A stretch of 64,000 nucleotides of DNA from Duganella sp. (GCA_026225475.1 JAMFSU010000157.1:1-64000); one strand, 5' to 3'; counted from the stretch's first letter, positions 1 through 10,654 are shown. The notes: generated from the sequence alone by a model not told the origin. A program made the numbers and translations.

Positions 1-728
1 ACAAACCAAGGCCGCCGCGCAAACGGCAGCACGTGACCATCGGCGTCGAGCGGAATCAAGGATTCCGATACTGAATTGAACACATTGCCACCGATCACGC
101 CGGCCCAGCCTTGCTCGGGATGCACTTCAAACACCAGGTCGCAATGACCTGGCAAACCCGGCCGGATGTCATCAATGCTATTGATCGTATTGCTGTCACG
201 CGAGGCGCAGATCAGATCGCCGGGCGTGACCACTTCGGTCGCAACGGGGCGCAAGACAAACAGCGGATTGGCCTTGCTCTGGCGTGCCTTGAGAAAGGCC
301 AGATAGTTGAAATGTGCATCGCTGAACAAGAAATCATTGGCCGCAACGCCTGCGCTTTGCATCAGATAGGAAATGAATGCAGCCGACCATGGCTGCTGGG
401 TATCGGCACCAGTGAAATTCTCTCCCACGGCCTGCCAATACAAGCCGATGCGCGGCACCGCAGCGCCCTCATCCTCTAGCAAACCAAGACGCGGCGCACT
501 GAGCGGTTCCTGGCGCATATCAATTTGCTGGCGGCCAAAAAAGTCCCATTCGGCCTGAGTGACCGCCAGCAATGTTTCGCGCTTGGGCGTGACCGCTGGT
601 GTTGCCACGGCCTGCACAGTCGCACGACGTTGTGCGGTATTCGGTGGATTGCTGCTGCATGCAACCAGCATGAACGAGATCATCACCGCCGCCAACGGCA
701 AGCTGCTGCGTTTTTGAATTTGCTTCAT
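1..728 (-). CDS. DUF2272 lipoprotein, C-terminus cut by window edge
   Basis: The open frame starts at an ATG at 728 and runs off the window start, so only about 242 N-terminal residues are visible. The N-terminus is a lipoprotein signal: basic residues, a hydrophobic stretch, then the lipobox LVAC followed by SSN, so the mature protein should be anchored to a membrane on the periplasmic side. The middle contains PWSAAFISYLMQSAG and later PGDLICASR and GHCDLVFEV, which fit the DUF2272 family as I recall it; the family has no established function. It lies downstream of secA on the same strand but behind a strong hairpin terminator, so it is probably transcribed separately. Family assignment is from motif memory. 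Confidence 0.75.
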   Translation of the reverse strand, partial: MKQIQKRSSLPLAAVMISFMLVACSSNPPNTAQRRATVQAVATPAVTPKRETLLAVTQAEWDFFGRQQIDMRQEPLSAPRLGLLEDEGAAVPRIGLYWQAVGENFTGADTQQPWSAAFISYLMQSAGVAANDFLFSDAHFNYLAFLKARQSKANPLFVLRPVATEVVTPGDLICASRDSNTINSIDDIRPGLPGHCDLVFEVHPEQGWAGVIGGNVFNSVSESLIPLDADGHVLPFARRPWF

Positions 729-772
729 TACCTCACCTGCACTCAACATGGACATTGCGAATTGAAAATGAA

Positions 773-805
773 AAAGCCGCGCTCAATCTGCTTGAGCGCG
801 GCTTT
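773..805 (-). terminator. secA rho-independent terminator
   Basis: A perfect 14-bp stem (773-786 with 792-805) has a 5-nt loop. Read on the minus strand it is followed by a run of T, and it sits 20 nt after the secA stop codon. Confidence 0.9.
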
Positions 806-824
806 GCATGGCACTACCCAGTGC

Positions 825-3596
825 TTAACTGAGCTTGCCGTGGCACTGCTTATACTTCTTGCCACTGCCGCATGGGCAGGGATCGTTACGACCAACCTTG
901 GGCAGACCGTTGACTAACGGTTGCTGAGCATCGTTGCCACTGTCCGCCAATGCGGTCGGTGCCAGCAATTCTTCTGGTGCCGCATTGGCATCAAAATCGG
1001 CATGCTGGTAATGCACGTTTTCGACATGTGACTGCGCCATGTTTTCTTCGGCTGCTTCAATTGCTTCACGGCTTTCGATACGCACCGTCATGACGATCTT
1101 GACCACTTCGTTCTTGATCAAATCGAGCATTTGGGCAAACAACTCAAACGCTTCACGCTTGTATTCCTGCTTGGGATTCTTCTGTGCATAACCGCGCAGG
1201 TGGATACCTTGACGCAGATGATCGAGTGCAGCCAAATGTTCGCGCCAGTGGCTATCGATACTTTGCAACATGACACTACGCTCAAAGCCGCTGAACGATT
1301 CCCGTCCAACCACATCGAGCTTGGCGTTGTAGGTCGATTCAGCGGTCGACAACACGCGTTGCAGCAATTCTTCGGCAGTCAGATCGGGCTCTGCTTCCAG
1401 CGTTGCCGCCAGCGGCACAGCCAGTTGCCATTCTCCAGTCAATGCGGTTTCCAGCGCCGGGATATCCCATTGCTCTTCGACCGATTCTTCCGGTACGTGG
1501 GTATGGAACAAATCGGTGAATACACCTTCGCGCAGCGAGGTGATCATTTCTGACATGTCGACTGCTTCCAGCAACTCATTACGTTGCTGGTAAATGACCT
1601 TGCGTTGATCATTGGCGACGTCATCGTATTCCAGCAATTGTTTGCGGATGTCGAAGTTGCGCGCTTCCACCTTGCGCTGTGCCGATTCGATCGAGCGCGT
1701 GACGATACCAGCCTCAATCGGTTCGCCTTCTGGCATCTTGAGGCGATCCATGATGGAGCGCACGCGGTCACCAGCGAAGATACGCAACAGCGCGTCATCA
1801 AGCGACAAATAGAAACGCGACGAGCCTGGATCACCCTGACGGCCGGAACGACCACGTAACTGGTTGTCGACGCGACGCGATTCGTGGCGTTCGGTACCGA
1901 TGATGTGCAGACCGCCGGCGCCGACCACGTGGTCGTGCAGCGATTGCCATTCATTGCGCAGCTTGTCGGCCTGAGCCTGCTTGTCGGCATCCGTCAGGCT
2001 GGCATCGGCTTCGATGATCTGGATCTGCTTTTCAACATTGCCGCCCAGCACAATATCGGTACCACGACCGGCCATATTGGTGGCAATTGTGATCATCTTG
2101 GGACGACCGGCCTGCGCAATGATTTCCGCTTCGCGCGCATGTTGCTTGGCGTTGAGCACGTTATGGCCCAGCTTGGCCTGATTCAGAATGCCTGACAACA
2201 GCTCGGAATTTTCAATCGAGGTGGTGCCGACCAGTACTGGCTGACCACGATCGTAGCAATCCTGAATATCCTTGACCATCGCCATGTACTTCTCTTGCGA
2301 GGTCTTGTACACCTGATCCTGGCGATCCTTGCGGGCACTTGGACGGTTCGGCGGAATCACCACGGTTTCCAGCGAGTAGATTTCCTGGAATTCGTAGGCT
2401 TCAGTATCGGCCGTACCGGTCATGCCGGACAGCTTGCCGTACATACGGAAGTAATTCTGGAACGTGATCGAGGCCAGTGTCTGGTTCTCGTTCTGGATCT
2501 TGACGCCTTCCTTGGCTTCCACGGCTTGATGCAAACCATCGGACCAGCGGCGACCAGTCATCAGACGGCCAGTGAATTCATCGACGATCACCACTTCGCC
2601 GTTTTGCACCACGTATTGCTGATCCTTGAAATACAGCGTGTGTGCGCGCAATGCTGCGTACAAATGATGCACCAGCGAGATGTTGGCGGCGTCGTACAGC
2701 GAAGCGCCTTCCGGCAGCAAGCCCATGCTGGTCAGGATTTGCTCGGACTTTTCGTGACCAGCTTCGGTCAGCAAAACTTGATGGCCTTTCTCATCCTTGG
2801 TGTAATCGCCAGGAACTTCGACCTTGCCCTTGCCATCTGGGGTTTCATCACCGATCTGCAAAGTCAGCAGTGGCGGCAATTCATTGATCTTGTGATAGAG
2901 GTCCGTATGATTCTCGGCCTGACCGGAAATGATCAGCGGCGTGCGCGCTTCGTCGATCAGGATCGAATCGACTTCATCGACAATCGCAAAGTTGAGGCCG
3001 CGCTGCACGCGGTCGGTGCTGTCGAATACCATGTTGTCGCGCAGGTAATCGAAGCCGAATTCATTGTTGGTGCCGTAGGTGATGTCGGCAGCATAGGCAC
3101 CCTGCTTGAGGTCATGCTCCATCTGCGACATGTTGATGCCCGTACTCAGACCGAGCCAGCCATACAAACGCCCCATCCATTCGGCATCGCGCTGGGCCAG
3201 GTAGTCATTGACCGTGACCACGTGCACACCCTTGCCCGACAGTGCATTCAAATACGCGGGCAAGGTTGCCATCAAGGTCTTACCTTCGCCGGTACGCATT
3301 TCAGCAATCTTACCGAAATGCAAAACCATGCCACCAATCAACTGAACGTCGAAATGGCGCATCTTGAGCACGCGCTTGCTGGCTTCGCGGCAGACTGCAA
3401 ACGCCTCCGGCAAGATATCGTCAAGCTTGGCACCATCGGCTACGCGCTGCTTGAATTCCGGTGTCTTGGCTTGCAGCTCGGCATCCGAAAGCTTCTCGAT
3501 GCCCGCTTCTAGCTCATTGATTTGACGGACAATTTTTTGATATTGTTTGAGCAACCGCTGATTGCGGCTACCGAAAATCTGGGTCAGTAATGACAT
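825..3596 (-). CDS. secA: Protein translocase ATPase SecA
   Basis: SecA is the cytoplasmic motor that drives unfolded preproteins through the SecYEG channel using ATP. At 923 residues it is full length. Visible features are the Walker A region [16 protein letters not shown] near residue 100, the DEAD-type [17 protein letters not shown] near residue 210, the preprotein cross-linking region after it, helicase motif region [23 protein letters not shown], and the C-terminal zinc-binding SEC-C motif with Cys907, Cys909, Cys918 and His919. The start MSLLTQIFG is the usual one for betaproteobacteria. It is monocistronic in appearance: a 250-bp gap separates it from the M23 peptidase gene upstream and a terminator follows. 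No secM-like leader gene is seen. Confidence 0.98.
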   Translation of the reverse strand: MSLLTQIFGSRNQRLLKQYQKIVRQINELEAGIEKLSDAELQAKTPEFKQRVADGAKLDDILPEAFAVCREASKRVLKMRHFDVQLIGGMVLHFGKIAEMRTGEGKTLMATLPAYLNALSGKGVHVVTVNDYLAQRDAEWMGRLYGWLGLSTGINMSQMEHDLKQGAYAADITYGTNNEFGFDYLRDNMVFDSTDRVQRGLNFAIVDEVDSILIDEARTPLIISGQAENHTDLYHKINELPPLLTLQIGDETPDGKGKVEVPGDYTKDEKGHQVLLTEAGHEKSEQILTSMGLLPEGASLYDAANISLVHHLYAALRAHTLYFKDQQYVVQNGEVVIVDEFTGRLMTGRRWSDGLHQAVEAKEGVKIQNENQTLASITFQNYFRMYGKLSGMTGTADTEAYEFQEIYSLETVVIPPNRPSARKDRQDQVYKTSQEKYMAMVKDIQDCYDRGQPVLVGTTSIENSELLSGILNQAKLGHNVLNAKQHAREAEIIAQAGRPKMITIATNMAGRGTDIVLGGNVEKQIQIIEADASLTDADKQAQADKLRNEWQSLHDHVVGAGGLHIIGTERHESRRVDNQLRGRSGRQGDPGSSRFYLSLDDALLRIFAGDRVRSIMDRLKMPEGEPIEAGIVTRSIESAQRKVEARNFDIRKQLLEYDDVANDQRKVIYQQRNELLEAVDMSEMITSLREGVFTDLFHTHVPEESVEEQWDIPALETALTGEWQLAVPLAATLEAEPDLTAEELLQRVLSTAESTYNAKLDVVGRESFSGFERSVMLQSIDSHWREHLAALDHLRQGIHLRGYAQKNPKQEYKREAFELFAQMLDLIKNEVVKIVMTVRIESREAIEAAEENMAQSHVENVHYQHADFDANAAPEELLAPTALADSGNDAQQPLVNGLPKVGRNDPCPCGSGKKYKQCHGKLS

Positions 3597-3850
3597 GCTT
3601 GGATTCTAAAAAAGCGCCGATAAATGACTCTGCACGGTAAAAACTGCACGCACGGAACCGGAATGAGGCCAATAAACCTTGGATTTTAGCACGCCAGGCC
3701 CCTCTCTTAGTGTTCACTGGGGAATGACGTGCCTGCTCGTCATCGTCGCGCGAGTAACGACAGCGCACAGCGGAGACATTGAAATACCGTCGATAGATGG
3801 CGCCATTGCCGAAAGATTCAATATGGCGCGCCAAATCCAGCTTGGCTTGC

Positions 3851-4819
3851 TTAATGCCCAGCCACGAAGATAGGCGCAGCCTTTGGGGCATTACCGCCAA
3901 TGGCGAGGAATTTGCGCGGGTCTTGTGCCACGCCGCGGATGCGCACTTCAAAGTGCAGATGGGGGCCGGTGGAACGACCGGTGGTACCGATATCGGCGAT
4001 ATGCTGGCCGCGCTTGACGATGTCGCCCACTTTGACGAACAGTTGCGAAGCATGCGCATAGCGTGTCATCAAGTCATTGCCATGATCGATCTCGACCATA
4101 TTGCCGAATTGATAATGATATTCCGATGCAATCACCACACCGGCAGCAGCCGCTACGATTGGCGTGCCGATTGGCGCCGGAAAATCCAAGCCCTCATGGA
4201 AGGCGTTATGACCGCTAAACGGATCTAGCCGCCAACCAAAACTTGATGAGTTATACGCCACGTTGACCGGCGGATTGGTCGGCAACAGACGCGATTTGAT
4301 CTTGTCGGTCATCAAGGCCGATTCCACCGCATTCATGTAATCGTTGCGGTGACCGACATCAACCGCCAGCGCATTAAGCATTTTTTGCAATTCGCTCATG
4401 CCCAGTTCTTGTCCGGCGCCACCGATATCGGAAGCCTCCATGCCGCCGCGACCGGGCTTATCCTTGAAGTTAAACTCTTCCGGACGCACGCCCGCCAAGC
4501 CTTGCACGCGTTCCCCGAGCGCATCCAGACGCATCAACTGGGCCTGCATTTCACCCAGCTTGATCGCCATCACGGCGAGATTTTCCTTCAGGTATTTTTC
4601 CTTGCGGTCATCTTCCTGCTGTGTCATCGACACCAGCAGTTTGTGCAGCATCGGTGAGCTCTCGCCATCGGCGGCGTTGCGCAACACCAGATACGACAAT
4701 GCAGCAGCGGTGCCGACGATGGCGGCGACCAGCAACAACAGCAGCACCACAACATGCCGGGAGGTCAACGTCATCGACCGGGCACGGGTGAAACGCGGGT
4801 GCAGCAGAATAATTTGCAT
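3851..4819 (-). CDS. M23 family peptidase (LytM-type), membrane anchored
   Basis: A predicted 322-residue peptidoglycan endopeptidase or endopeptidase activator. I chose the ATG at 4819 (MQIILLHPRF) because AAGGAG lies 7 nt upstream; the longer frame adds nine unsupported residues. One transmembrane helix spans about residues 22-46, so the rest is periplasmic. A helical, partly coiled-coil region follows, then the LytM domain with HEGLDFPAPIG (the HxxxD metal ligands) and HLHFEV (the HxH motif), so the zinc site looks intact and it may be an active enzyme. It is divergent from dciA. The same position between lpxC and secA is usual in Burkholderiales, which fits a cell wall role. The substrate is not deducible. 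Confidence 0.9.
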   Translation of the reverse strand: MQIILLHPRFTRARSMTLTSRHVVVLLLLLVAAIVGTAAALSYLVLRNAADGESSPMLHKLLVSMTQQEDDRKEKYLKENLAVMAIKLGEMQAQLMRLDALGERVQGLAGVRPEEFNFKDKPGRGGMEASDIGGAGQELGMSELQKMLNALAVDVGHRNDYMNAVESALMTDKIKSRLLPTNPPVNVAYNSSSFGWRLDPFSGHNAFHEGLDFPAPIGTPIVAAAAGVVIASEYHYQFGNMVEIDHGNDLMTRYAHASQLFVKVGDIVKRGQHIADIGTTGRSTGPHLHFEVRIRGVAQDPRKFLAIGGNAPKAAPIFVAGH

Positions 4820-4872
4820 CTTTGCTCCTTTGACTCCCATCCGCAAAGGATGAGATGTGATAAGGTTTAAAG

Positions 4873-5382
4873 ATGAAGTTTTCCTCCAAGTTCTCCCCTT
4901 ATCGCCGAGGTCCGTCAGCTGCGCAACTCAAGCGCAAGCCCAGGGACGCGACAGACTTCTTGCGGACGGATAATGCAATGGCAAGTTTGATGCCAGCCAT
5001 TACCCGCATGGCTGCGCTCCAAAAAAGTTGCGCAGAGATTCTGCCGGCTATTTTCAAATCCTGCGATGTGATGAATTTCGAGGCGGGGCAACTCGTATTG
5101 AGTATGCCAAATGCGGCTCTTGCTACGAAGCTCAAGCAACAGCTGCCGAAATTACAAGATCGTCTGCTGAAAGATGGATGGCAGGTTAATGCAATCCGTA
5201 TCAAAGTGCAAGTTGGCAAAGGCTATGTTGTGCCACCGATCGTGCGTCGCCAACTGCTATTACCTAAGCTGGCCGTGTCGGCATTTGCCGAACTGGGCGA
5301 AAACCTGGAAGACACCCCTGCCAACCAGACTTTGAAAGCGGCGCTGGCCAACATGGTTCGGCGTAATCGCAGTCAAGACTAG
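4873..5382 (+). CDS. dciA: DciA-family (DUF721) protein, predicted replicative helicase loader
   Basis: A 169-residue protein, the only plus-strand gene within the envelope block. DciA proteins interact with DnaB helicase at replication initiation in bacteria lacking DnaC. The DUF721 core is seen as an N-terminal helical region (SLMPAITRMAALQKSCAEILP) followed by LVLSMPNAALATKLKQQLPKL, the KH-like fold segment that characterises the family. The C-terminus is extended and low in recognisable motifs. The gene is divergent from the M23 peptidase with a 53-bp gap, so both promoters must share that space. Function is inferred from the family. Confidence 0.85.
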   Translation: MKFSSKFSPYRRGPSAAQLKRKPRDATDFLRTDNAMASLMPAITRMAALQKSCAEILPAIFKSCDVMNFEAGQLVLSMPNAALATKLKQQLPKLQDRLLKDGWQVNAIRIKVQVGKGYVVPPIVRRQLLLPKLAVSAFAELGENLEDTPANQTLKAALANMVRRNRSQD

Positions 5383-5433
5383 ACCAACCGCGCAAGTAGC
5401 CCGATCCTACCGCGCTCTTAACAAGCACAAAAA

Positions 5434-5460
5434 AAGCCGCAGGCACTGGCGCTGCGGCTT
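5434..5460 (-). terminator. lpxC terminator, convergent with dciA
   Basis: A 9-bp stem AAGCCGCAG/CTGCGGCTT with a 9-nt loop is followed on the minus strand by seven T. It lies between the convergent lpxC and dciA genes. Only the minus direction has a T tract. Confidence 0.85.
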
Positions 5461-5497
5461 GATCGTGATGGCGATGTGCCAACTACTGTCGACTTAA

Positions 5498-6433
5498 TCA
5501 GTTCAATGCCCACTCCTGAGCAGCTTGCATCACATAGGTTTGCGGTGCCATTTCCAGCGTATCGAAGGTGACAATTTCATATGAATCCGGCTGATCCAGC
5601 AAGGCGCGCAGCAATTGGTTGTTCATGCCATGGCCGGATTTGTGGGCATCATAGCTGGCCAGCAAAGGATGGCCGATCAGATAGAGGTCGCCAATGGCGT
5701 CGAGGATCTTGTGACGCACGAATTCATTGCTGTAACGCAAGCCATCGGCGTTCAGGATGCGGTATTCATCCATCACGATCGCATTCTCAAATGAACCACC
5801 ACGGGCCAGGCCCATACCGCGCAAGGTTTCAACATCCTGCATGAAACCGAAAGTACGCGCGCGAGCGATTTCCTTGACGTAAGACTCGATGCCGAAATCG
5901 ACTTCGGCGATCTGGCCAGTGCCATCGACGGCAGGATGATTGAATTCGATGAAGAACTTCAGCTTGAAACCGTTGTAAGGCTCCAGCCGCGCCCATTTCT
6001 CGCGCGCGCCTTCGCCTTCGCGCACTTCGACCGGCTTGAGCACACGGACGAACTTCTTCGGCGCTGACTGCTCTTGCAAACCGGATTGCTGCAACAGATA
6101 GACGAACGACGATGCAGAACCATCCATGATGGGAATTTCTTCGGCGGTCAGATCGATATACAGATTGTCGATACCGAGACCGGCGCAAGCCGACAGCAAA
6201 TGTTCCACGGTAGAAACGCGTGCACCATCCTTGGATAGCACCGACGCCATGCGGGTGTCACCAACGCCGGTGGCCGACGCGGGAAACTCTACCACCGGGT
6301 CAAGATCGATGCGGCGAAACACGATGCCAGTATCAACAGCAGCCGGACGCAAAGTCAGCTCCACCTTGGTGCCGGAGTGCAAGCCGACGCCGATGGTCTG
6401 GACGAGAGATTTAATGGTGCGTTGTTTTAACAT
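5498..6433 (-). CDS. lpxC: UDP-3-O-acyl-N-acetylglucosamine deacetylase LpxC
   Basis: LpxC is the zinc amidase that catalyses the committed step of lipid A synthesis in the cytoplasm. At 311 residues it has the normal length. Motifs seen are [10 protein letters not shown], containing a zinc ligand histidine, [12 protein letters not shown], and the C-terminal [16 protein letters not shown] with zinc ligand and catalytic histidine residues. The start [21 protein letters not shown] is the canonical N-terminus. It lies downstream of ftsZ and a peroxiredoxin gene, but a hairpin terminator separates it from each neighbour. Its presence shows the host makes LPS. Confidence 0.98.
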   Translation of the reverse strand: MLKQRTIKSLVQTIGVGLHSGTKVELTLRPAAVDTGIVFRRIDLDPVVEFPASATGVGDTRMASVLSKDGARVSTVEHLLSACAGLGIDNLYIDLTAEEIPIMDGSASSFVYLLQQSGLQEQSAPKKFVRVLKPVEVREGEGAREKWARLEPYNGFKLKFFIEFNHPAVDGTGQIAEVDFGIESYVKEIARARTFGFMQDVETLRGMGLARGGSFENAIVMDEYRILNADGLRYSNEFVRHKILDAIGDLYLIGHPLLASYDAHKSGHGMNNQLLRALLDQPDSYEIVTFDTLEMAPQTYVMQAAQEWALN

Positions 6434-6540
6434 CCGCTCATTATAGCCAAGATGCCTGCGCAGGCTGCAGGCCGCTATCAGCCTGTTGCAAAAATGCCAG
6501 CATCGATAAATGTGCTGCGCCGTTTTGCAGGCAAGAAAAA

Positions 6541-6568
6541 GCGCGCATCATCCAAGGACGGTGCGCGC
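6541..6568 (-). terminator. Terminator after the peroxiredoxin gene
   Basis: Stem GCGCGCA/TGCGCGC (6541-6547 with 6562-6568) has a 14-nt loop and is followed on the minus strand by TTTTTC. It lies 54 nt after the peroxiredoxin stop. Confidence 0.7.
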
Positions 6569-6621
6569 CTTGTCAAGACGGCAATCTTGCCACTGTCAGC
6601 CAGCGGCAAAGCCCATTGGCT

Positions 6622-7128
6622 TTATGCCAGTTGACCTAACAGCGTCTCGGCGTTGGAGACTTCAAACTTGCCTGGCGCTTCCAGGTTGAGCTGAGTCACT
6701 ACGCCATCTTCGAGCAACATCGAATAACGCTGCGAGCGCACGCCCATGCCGCGTTCGGTGAGGTCAAATTCCATACCCAGTGCCTTGGTCAAGGTAGCGC
6801 TGCCATCGGCCAGCATGCGTACCACGCCGGTAGCCTTTTGTTCACGGCCCCAGGCGCCCATGACGAACGCGTCATTGACCGACAGGCACCAGATTTCATC
6901 AACGCCCTTGGCCTTGAACTGCGCGGCGTGCTGGATATAGCCCGGCACATGCTTGGCCGAACAGGTTGGGGTGAATGCGCCTGGCAATGCAAACAGCGCG
7001 ATCTTCTTGTCCTTAACGAGGTCGGAGACCTTGAAGGTGTTAGGGCCGAGTGCGCAGCCTTCGGTTTCGGTCTCGATGAATTCAGCCAAAGCGCCTTCTG
7101 GCAGGCGGTCGCCAACGTTGATTGTCAT
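6622..7128 (-). CDS. Peroxiredoxin, Prx5 type
   Basis: A 168-residue thiol peroxidase of the Prx5/redoxin class that reduces hydrogen peroxide or organic peroxides. The active site is PGAFTPTCSAKHVPGY with the peroxidatic Cys56 and the conserved Thr three residues before it. Further cysteines are at 25 and 81; which of these, if any, resolves the sulfenate is unclear. There is no signal peptide, so it acts in the cytoplasm. It sits between ftsZ and lpxC, a position that is usual in Burkholderiales, but terminators on both sides suggest its own promoter. Confidence 0.95.
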   Translation of the reverse strand: MTINVGDRLPEGALAEFIETETEGCALGPNTFKVSDLVKDKKIALFALPGAFTPTCSAKHVPGYIQHAAQFKAKGVDEIWCLSVNDAFVMGAWGREQKATGVVRMLADGSATLTKALGMEFDLTERGMGVRSQRYSMLLEDGVVTQLNLEAPGKFEVSNAETLLGQLA

Positions 7129-7169
7129 GATGATTTCTTTCTAGTGAGTAAATTCGATGGGCAAAAAAA

Positions 7170-7201
7170 CGCCGCGCATGGGCTTCTCAGCCAGCGCGGC
7201 G
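7170..7201 (-). terminator. ftsZ terminator
   Basis: Stem CGCCGCGC/GCGCGGCG with a 16-nt loop, followed on the minus strand by seven T. It closes the dcw transcript about 90 nt after the ftsZ stop. Confidence 0.88.
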
Positions 7202-7293
7202 CGCAGACAACAGTATGCCTGTTTATAACTTGTGCTGCTGCCCGGTTGCAACCAGACAGCAGCTTGCTGCCTTTACATACTTGGTCAGCCTGC

Positions 7294-8487
7294 TCAGTCA
7301 GCCTGCTTACGCAGGAAAGCCGGAATGTCGTAAGTCTCCATGCCGTTCTTTTCCAACGCCCGCACAGTATCGGAAGCCGACTCGCGACGCCACACTGCTG
7401 GCGCCTTCATGCCGCCGAAAGTGCTGCCCATTTGCGCCGAACCACTAGTACCGTTGAATGTACCGGTACCGGCCATCATTGGTTCATTGTGAGTCCCGGT
7501 ACGCAAGGCTGGAGTCTGCACCAGTTGCACCGACTTGCGTGCACGGCCCAGACCGGTTGCCACCACGGTGACGCGAATATCGTCGCCCATGGTGTCGTCA
7601 TAGGCGATACCTTGCGCAATCGATGCATCAGCTGCAGCGAAGGCACGCACGGTTGCCATGACTTCCTTGATTTCCTTACCCTTCAGATTGCGGCTGGCAG
7701 TGACATTGACCAGTACACCACGCGCGCCGGACAGATCGATGCCGTCCAGCAATGGCGACGCCACCGCTTGTTCGGCTGCCACGCGGGCACGGTCCATACC
7801 GGAAGCGGTCGCGGTGCCCATCATGGCCTTGCCCTGCTCGCCCATGATGGTCTTGACGTCATTGAAGTCGACGTTGATGTGACCCGGCACATTGATGATT
7901 TCAGCAATACCGGCCACGGCATTGTTAAGCACGTCATCAGCATGGCCCAGCCATTCGATCATGCTGTCGTCTTCGTAGATCTCTTCCAGCTTTTCGTTGA
8001 GGATGATGATCAGTGAATCGACATGCTGTGCCAGTTCTTCCAGACCCTGGTCGGCAATGTCCATGCACTTCTGACCTTCATACGAAAATGGCTTGGAGAC
8101 CACGGCGACGGTCAGCGCGCCCAGCGACTTGGCCACTTCAGCGACCACCGGAGCAGCACCAGTGCCGGTACCGCCACCCATGCCGGCGGCGATGAAAACC
8201 ATGTGCGCGCCACGCAGTGCATCTTCGATGCGACTGCGGGTTTCTTCTGCCAGGCGGCGGCCGACTTCCGGCCGCATACCTGCACCCAAACCGGTTTCGC
8301 CGATCTGGATGACATTATCCGCCTTGGACATTTTCAAGGCTTGCGCATCCGTGTTGGCGGCGATGAATTCAACGCCGGACACACCCTTGTTGATCATGTG
8401 CTGCACCGCGTTGCCACCTGCACCGCCGACGCCCACGACCTTGATGATCGTGCCGAGGGAGGCATTGTCCAACATATCTATTTCCAT
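7294..8487 (-). CDS. ftsZ: Cell division GTPase FtsZ
   Basis: FtsZ is the tubulin-like GTPase that polymerises into the division ring. It has 397 residues. The N-terminal GTPase core carries VGGAGGNAV and the tubulin signature GGGTGTG at residues 104-110. After a linker of about 70 residues the C-terminal peptide DIPAFLRKQAD (387-397), which binds FtsA and other ring proteins, is intact. AAGGAGTCGTC precedes the ATG. It is the last gene of the dcw cluster, separated from ftsA by 148 bp and followed by a terminator. The longer gap may hold an extra ftsZ promoter, though I saw no clear one. Confidence 0.99.
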   Translation of the reverse strand: MEIDMLDNASLGTIIKVVGVGGAGGNAVQHMINKGVSGVEFIAANTDAQALKMSKADNVIQIGETGLGAGMRPEVGRRLAEETRSRIEDALRGAHMVFIAAGMGGGTGTGAAPVVAEVAKSLGALTVAVVSKPFSYEGQKCMDIADQGLEELAQHVDSLIIILNEKLEEIYEDDSMIEWLGHADDVLNNAVAGIAEIINVPGHINVDFNDVKTIMGEQGKAMMGTATASGMDRARVAAEQAVASPLLDGIDLSGARGVLVNVTASRNLKGKEIKEVMATVRAFAAADASIAQGIAYDDTMGDDIRVTVVATGLGRARKSVQLVQTPALRTGTHNEPMMAGTGTFNGTSGSAQMGSTFGGMKAPAVWRRESASDTVRALEKNGMETYDIPAFLRKQAD

Positions 8488-8635
8488 GACGACTCCTTAA
8501 ATATATGTGTGTGCAGCTTGCAGTTGATAGGCATCACACGGTGTGACGACTAGCAACTGAGAACTGCGTGTTGCTGATTCGATAAATTGCTCAATTCCTA
8601 CAAAACCATTTGCTACAAAATAGTGACGCGACCGC

Positions 8636-9868
8636 TTAAAAATTGCCCAAAAACCATTCTTTCATACGCTGCCAGATTGCCTTTACCGAACCTTCCTGAC
8701 GGGTCACGATGTACCCGCGCAGATATTGCTTTTTTGCTTCCAACAACAACCCCAAAACCGTCGAATAACGCGGACTGCGCACCACATCAGCCAACTGACC
8801 GCTATATTCGGGTGTCCCCAAACGGGCCGGCTTGAGGAAGATGTCCTCTGCCAACTCAATCATTCCTGGCATCATCGCGGAGCCGCCGGTGAGCACGATG
8901 CCCGACGACAGCACCTCCTCATAGCCCGACTCGCGCACCACCTGATGCACCAATGCAAACAACTCTTCCACACGTGGCTCAATGACTGCCGCCAGTGCCT
9001 GGCGTGACAGGGTGCGCGGATTGCGGTCACCCAGTCCTGGCACTTCCAGCGTTTCGGTCGGATCGGCCAGAATCTGCTTGGCCACGCCGTAACGCAATTT
9101 GATTTCTTCCGCCTCCAGCGTCGGTGTACGCAGGGCCATCGCAATATCATTGGTGATCTGGTCACCGGCAATCGGAATCACTGCCGTGTGACGAATCGCC
9201 CCTTCGGTAAACACCGCCACATCGGTAGTGCCACCGCCAATATCGACCAGCACCACGCCCAACTCCCGTTCATCTGAAGTCAGAACCGAATCGGCCGAAG
9301 CCATTGGCTGCAAAATCAGATCCGACACTTCCAGACCGCAACGGCGCACGCACTTGACAATGTTTTGCACCGCCGATACGGCACCGGTCACGATGTGCAC
9401 TTTCACTTCCAATCGGATGCCGCTCATGCCGATAGGTTCACGCACATCTTCCTGGTTATCGACAATGAATTCCTGCGGCACCGTATGCAGTAATTGCTGG
9501 TCGGTCGGGATATTGACCGCCTTGGCGGTTTCAATAACGCGCGACACATCGGCTGCGCTGACTTCCTTATCCTTGATCGCCACCATCCCGCTCGAATTGA
9601 AGCTGCGAATGTGACTGCCAGCGATGCCGGTATAGACATTGCGGATCTTGCAATCGGCCATCAGCTCGGCCTCTTCCAGCGCCCGCTGGATCGACTCAAC
9701 CGTGGCCTCGATGTTGACCACCACGCCTTTTTTCAGACCCTTGGATTCGGACTGGCCCAGACCGATCACCTCATGGCGACCGTCCTGCAATACTTCCGCC
9801 ACGACCGCCACCACTTTCGAGGTGCCGATGTCGAGACCGACAATCAGGTTTTTCGCATCTTTTGTCAT
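8636..9868 (-). CDS. ftsA: Cell division actin-like protein FtsA
   Basis: FtsA is an actin-fold ATPase that tethers FtsZ filaments to the inner membrane. It has 410 residues, the normal length. Seen are the phosphate-1 motif VGLDIGTSKV, VDIGGGTTDVAVF (phosphate-2), the adenosine motif GIVLTGGSAMMPG, and a C-terminal amphipathic helix IWQRMKEWFLGNF that serves as the membrane anchor. It follows ftsQ after 10 nt, so the two are co-transcribed. Confidence 0.98.
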   Translation of the reverse strand: MTKDAKNLIVGLDIGTSKVVAVVAEVLQDGRHEVIGLGQSESKGLKKGVVVNIEATVESIQRALEEAELMADCKIRNVYTGIAGSHIRSFNSSGMVAIKDKEVSAADVSRVIETAKAVNIPTDQQLLHTVPQEFIVDNQEDVREPIGMSGIRLEVKVHIVTGAVSAVQNIVKCVRRCGLEVSDLILQPMASADSVLTSDERELGVVLVDIGGGTTDVAVFTEGAIRHTAVIPIAGDQITNDIAMALRTPTLEAEEIKLRYGVAKQILADPTETLEVPGLGDRNPRTLSRQALAAVIEPRVEELFALVHQVVRESGYEEVLSSGIVLTGGSAMMPGMIELAEDIFLKPARLGTPEYSGQLADVVRSPRYSTVLGLLLEAKKQYLRGYIVTRQEGSVKAIWQRMKEWFLGNF

Positions 9869-9878
9869 ATCGTTCCGC

Positions 9879-10649
9879 TTATTTTTTCTTTCCGTTCAAT
9901 GCTGCCAGTGTCAAACCATCGGCCTTCAAGGCCAGACCGTTTGGGTAACGCAAATCGATATTCTCGATCTTTCCCTGCAAGCGCTCCATCAACTGCGGAT
10001 ACACCGACACCAGTCGGGCAATACGTTCCTTGAGTGTGGCATCGCCGTCGGCCCGCCCCAACTGCACGGTGATGCCATTGTCCAGCTTGACCGTCCAGGC
10101 ATAGCGATTGGACAAAGCCACCGCTTCCGGTACCTGCTTGATCGGTGCAAACCAATCGCTGAACTGCGCAAACCGCGCTACCACTTCTTTTTCGCTACCA
10201 TCCGGGCCGTCGAATTCGAGCAAATCGCCGTCATCCTCCGCTTCCGCCAGGTTGGCAGTAAATACATCTCCCTTGACTGACAACAGGCGACCTTCATCGC
10301 CCCACGTGCCCAAGGCACGATGTTCTTCGATCGATACAATCAGCGTATCGGGCCACTCGCGCCGCACCGTCGCCTTGCGTACCCACGGCACCGACTCGAA
10401 TGCGCCACGTACCGCATCCAGATCTGCCGTAAAAAAATTGCCCTTGATGCGCGGCACCGCACCGGCGCGTATCGTCAACGCGTTGACCCGACGCAAGGGC
10501 ATGTCTGCCACACCCTCGACGCGTATCGTCTTGAGCGTAAACATCGGCCGCTGCGCCAGCCACCACAACCCGGACGCCAGCAAGGCGAGCAGCGCCGCCA
10601 CCAGCAAGGCGTTCGACAGTGCATTGAGGGCTTTGACGTCTTGCCACAC
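9879..10649 (-). CDS. ftsQ: Cell division protein FtsQ
   Basis: A 256-residue bitopic inner membrane protein that links early and late divisome proteins through FtsB and FtsL. A transmembrane helix lies near residues 13-32 (LSNALLVAALLALLASGLWW). The POTRA domain follows (FTLKTIRVEG), then the beta domain (WVRKATVRREWPDTLIVSIEEH). The start is a GTG at 10649, with AAGGAT about 8 nt upstream and only 5 nt after the ddlB stop; no ATG is better placed. Confidence 0.95.
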   Translation of the reverse strand: MWQDVKALNALSNALLVAALLALLASGLWWLAQRPMFTLKTIRVEGVADMPLRRVNALTIRAGAVPRIKGNFFTADLDAVRGAFESVPWVRKATVRREWPDTLIVSIEEHRALGTWGDEGRLLSVKGDVFTANLAEAEDDGDLLEFDGPDGSEKEVVARFAQFSDWFAPIKQVPEAVALSNRYAWTVKLDNGITVQLGRADGDATLKERIARLVSVYPQLMERLQGKIENIDLRYPNGLALKADGLTLAALNGKKK

Positions 10650-10654
10650 CTTAC

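Noticed and set aside
2295-3512. 405-codon plus-strand frame opposite secA
   Set aside because: An antisense shadow of secA with His/Arg/Gln-rich composition and no motif.
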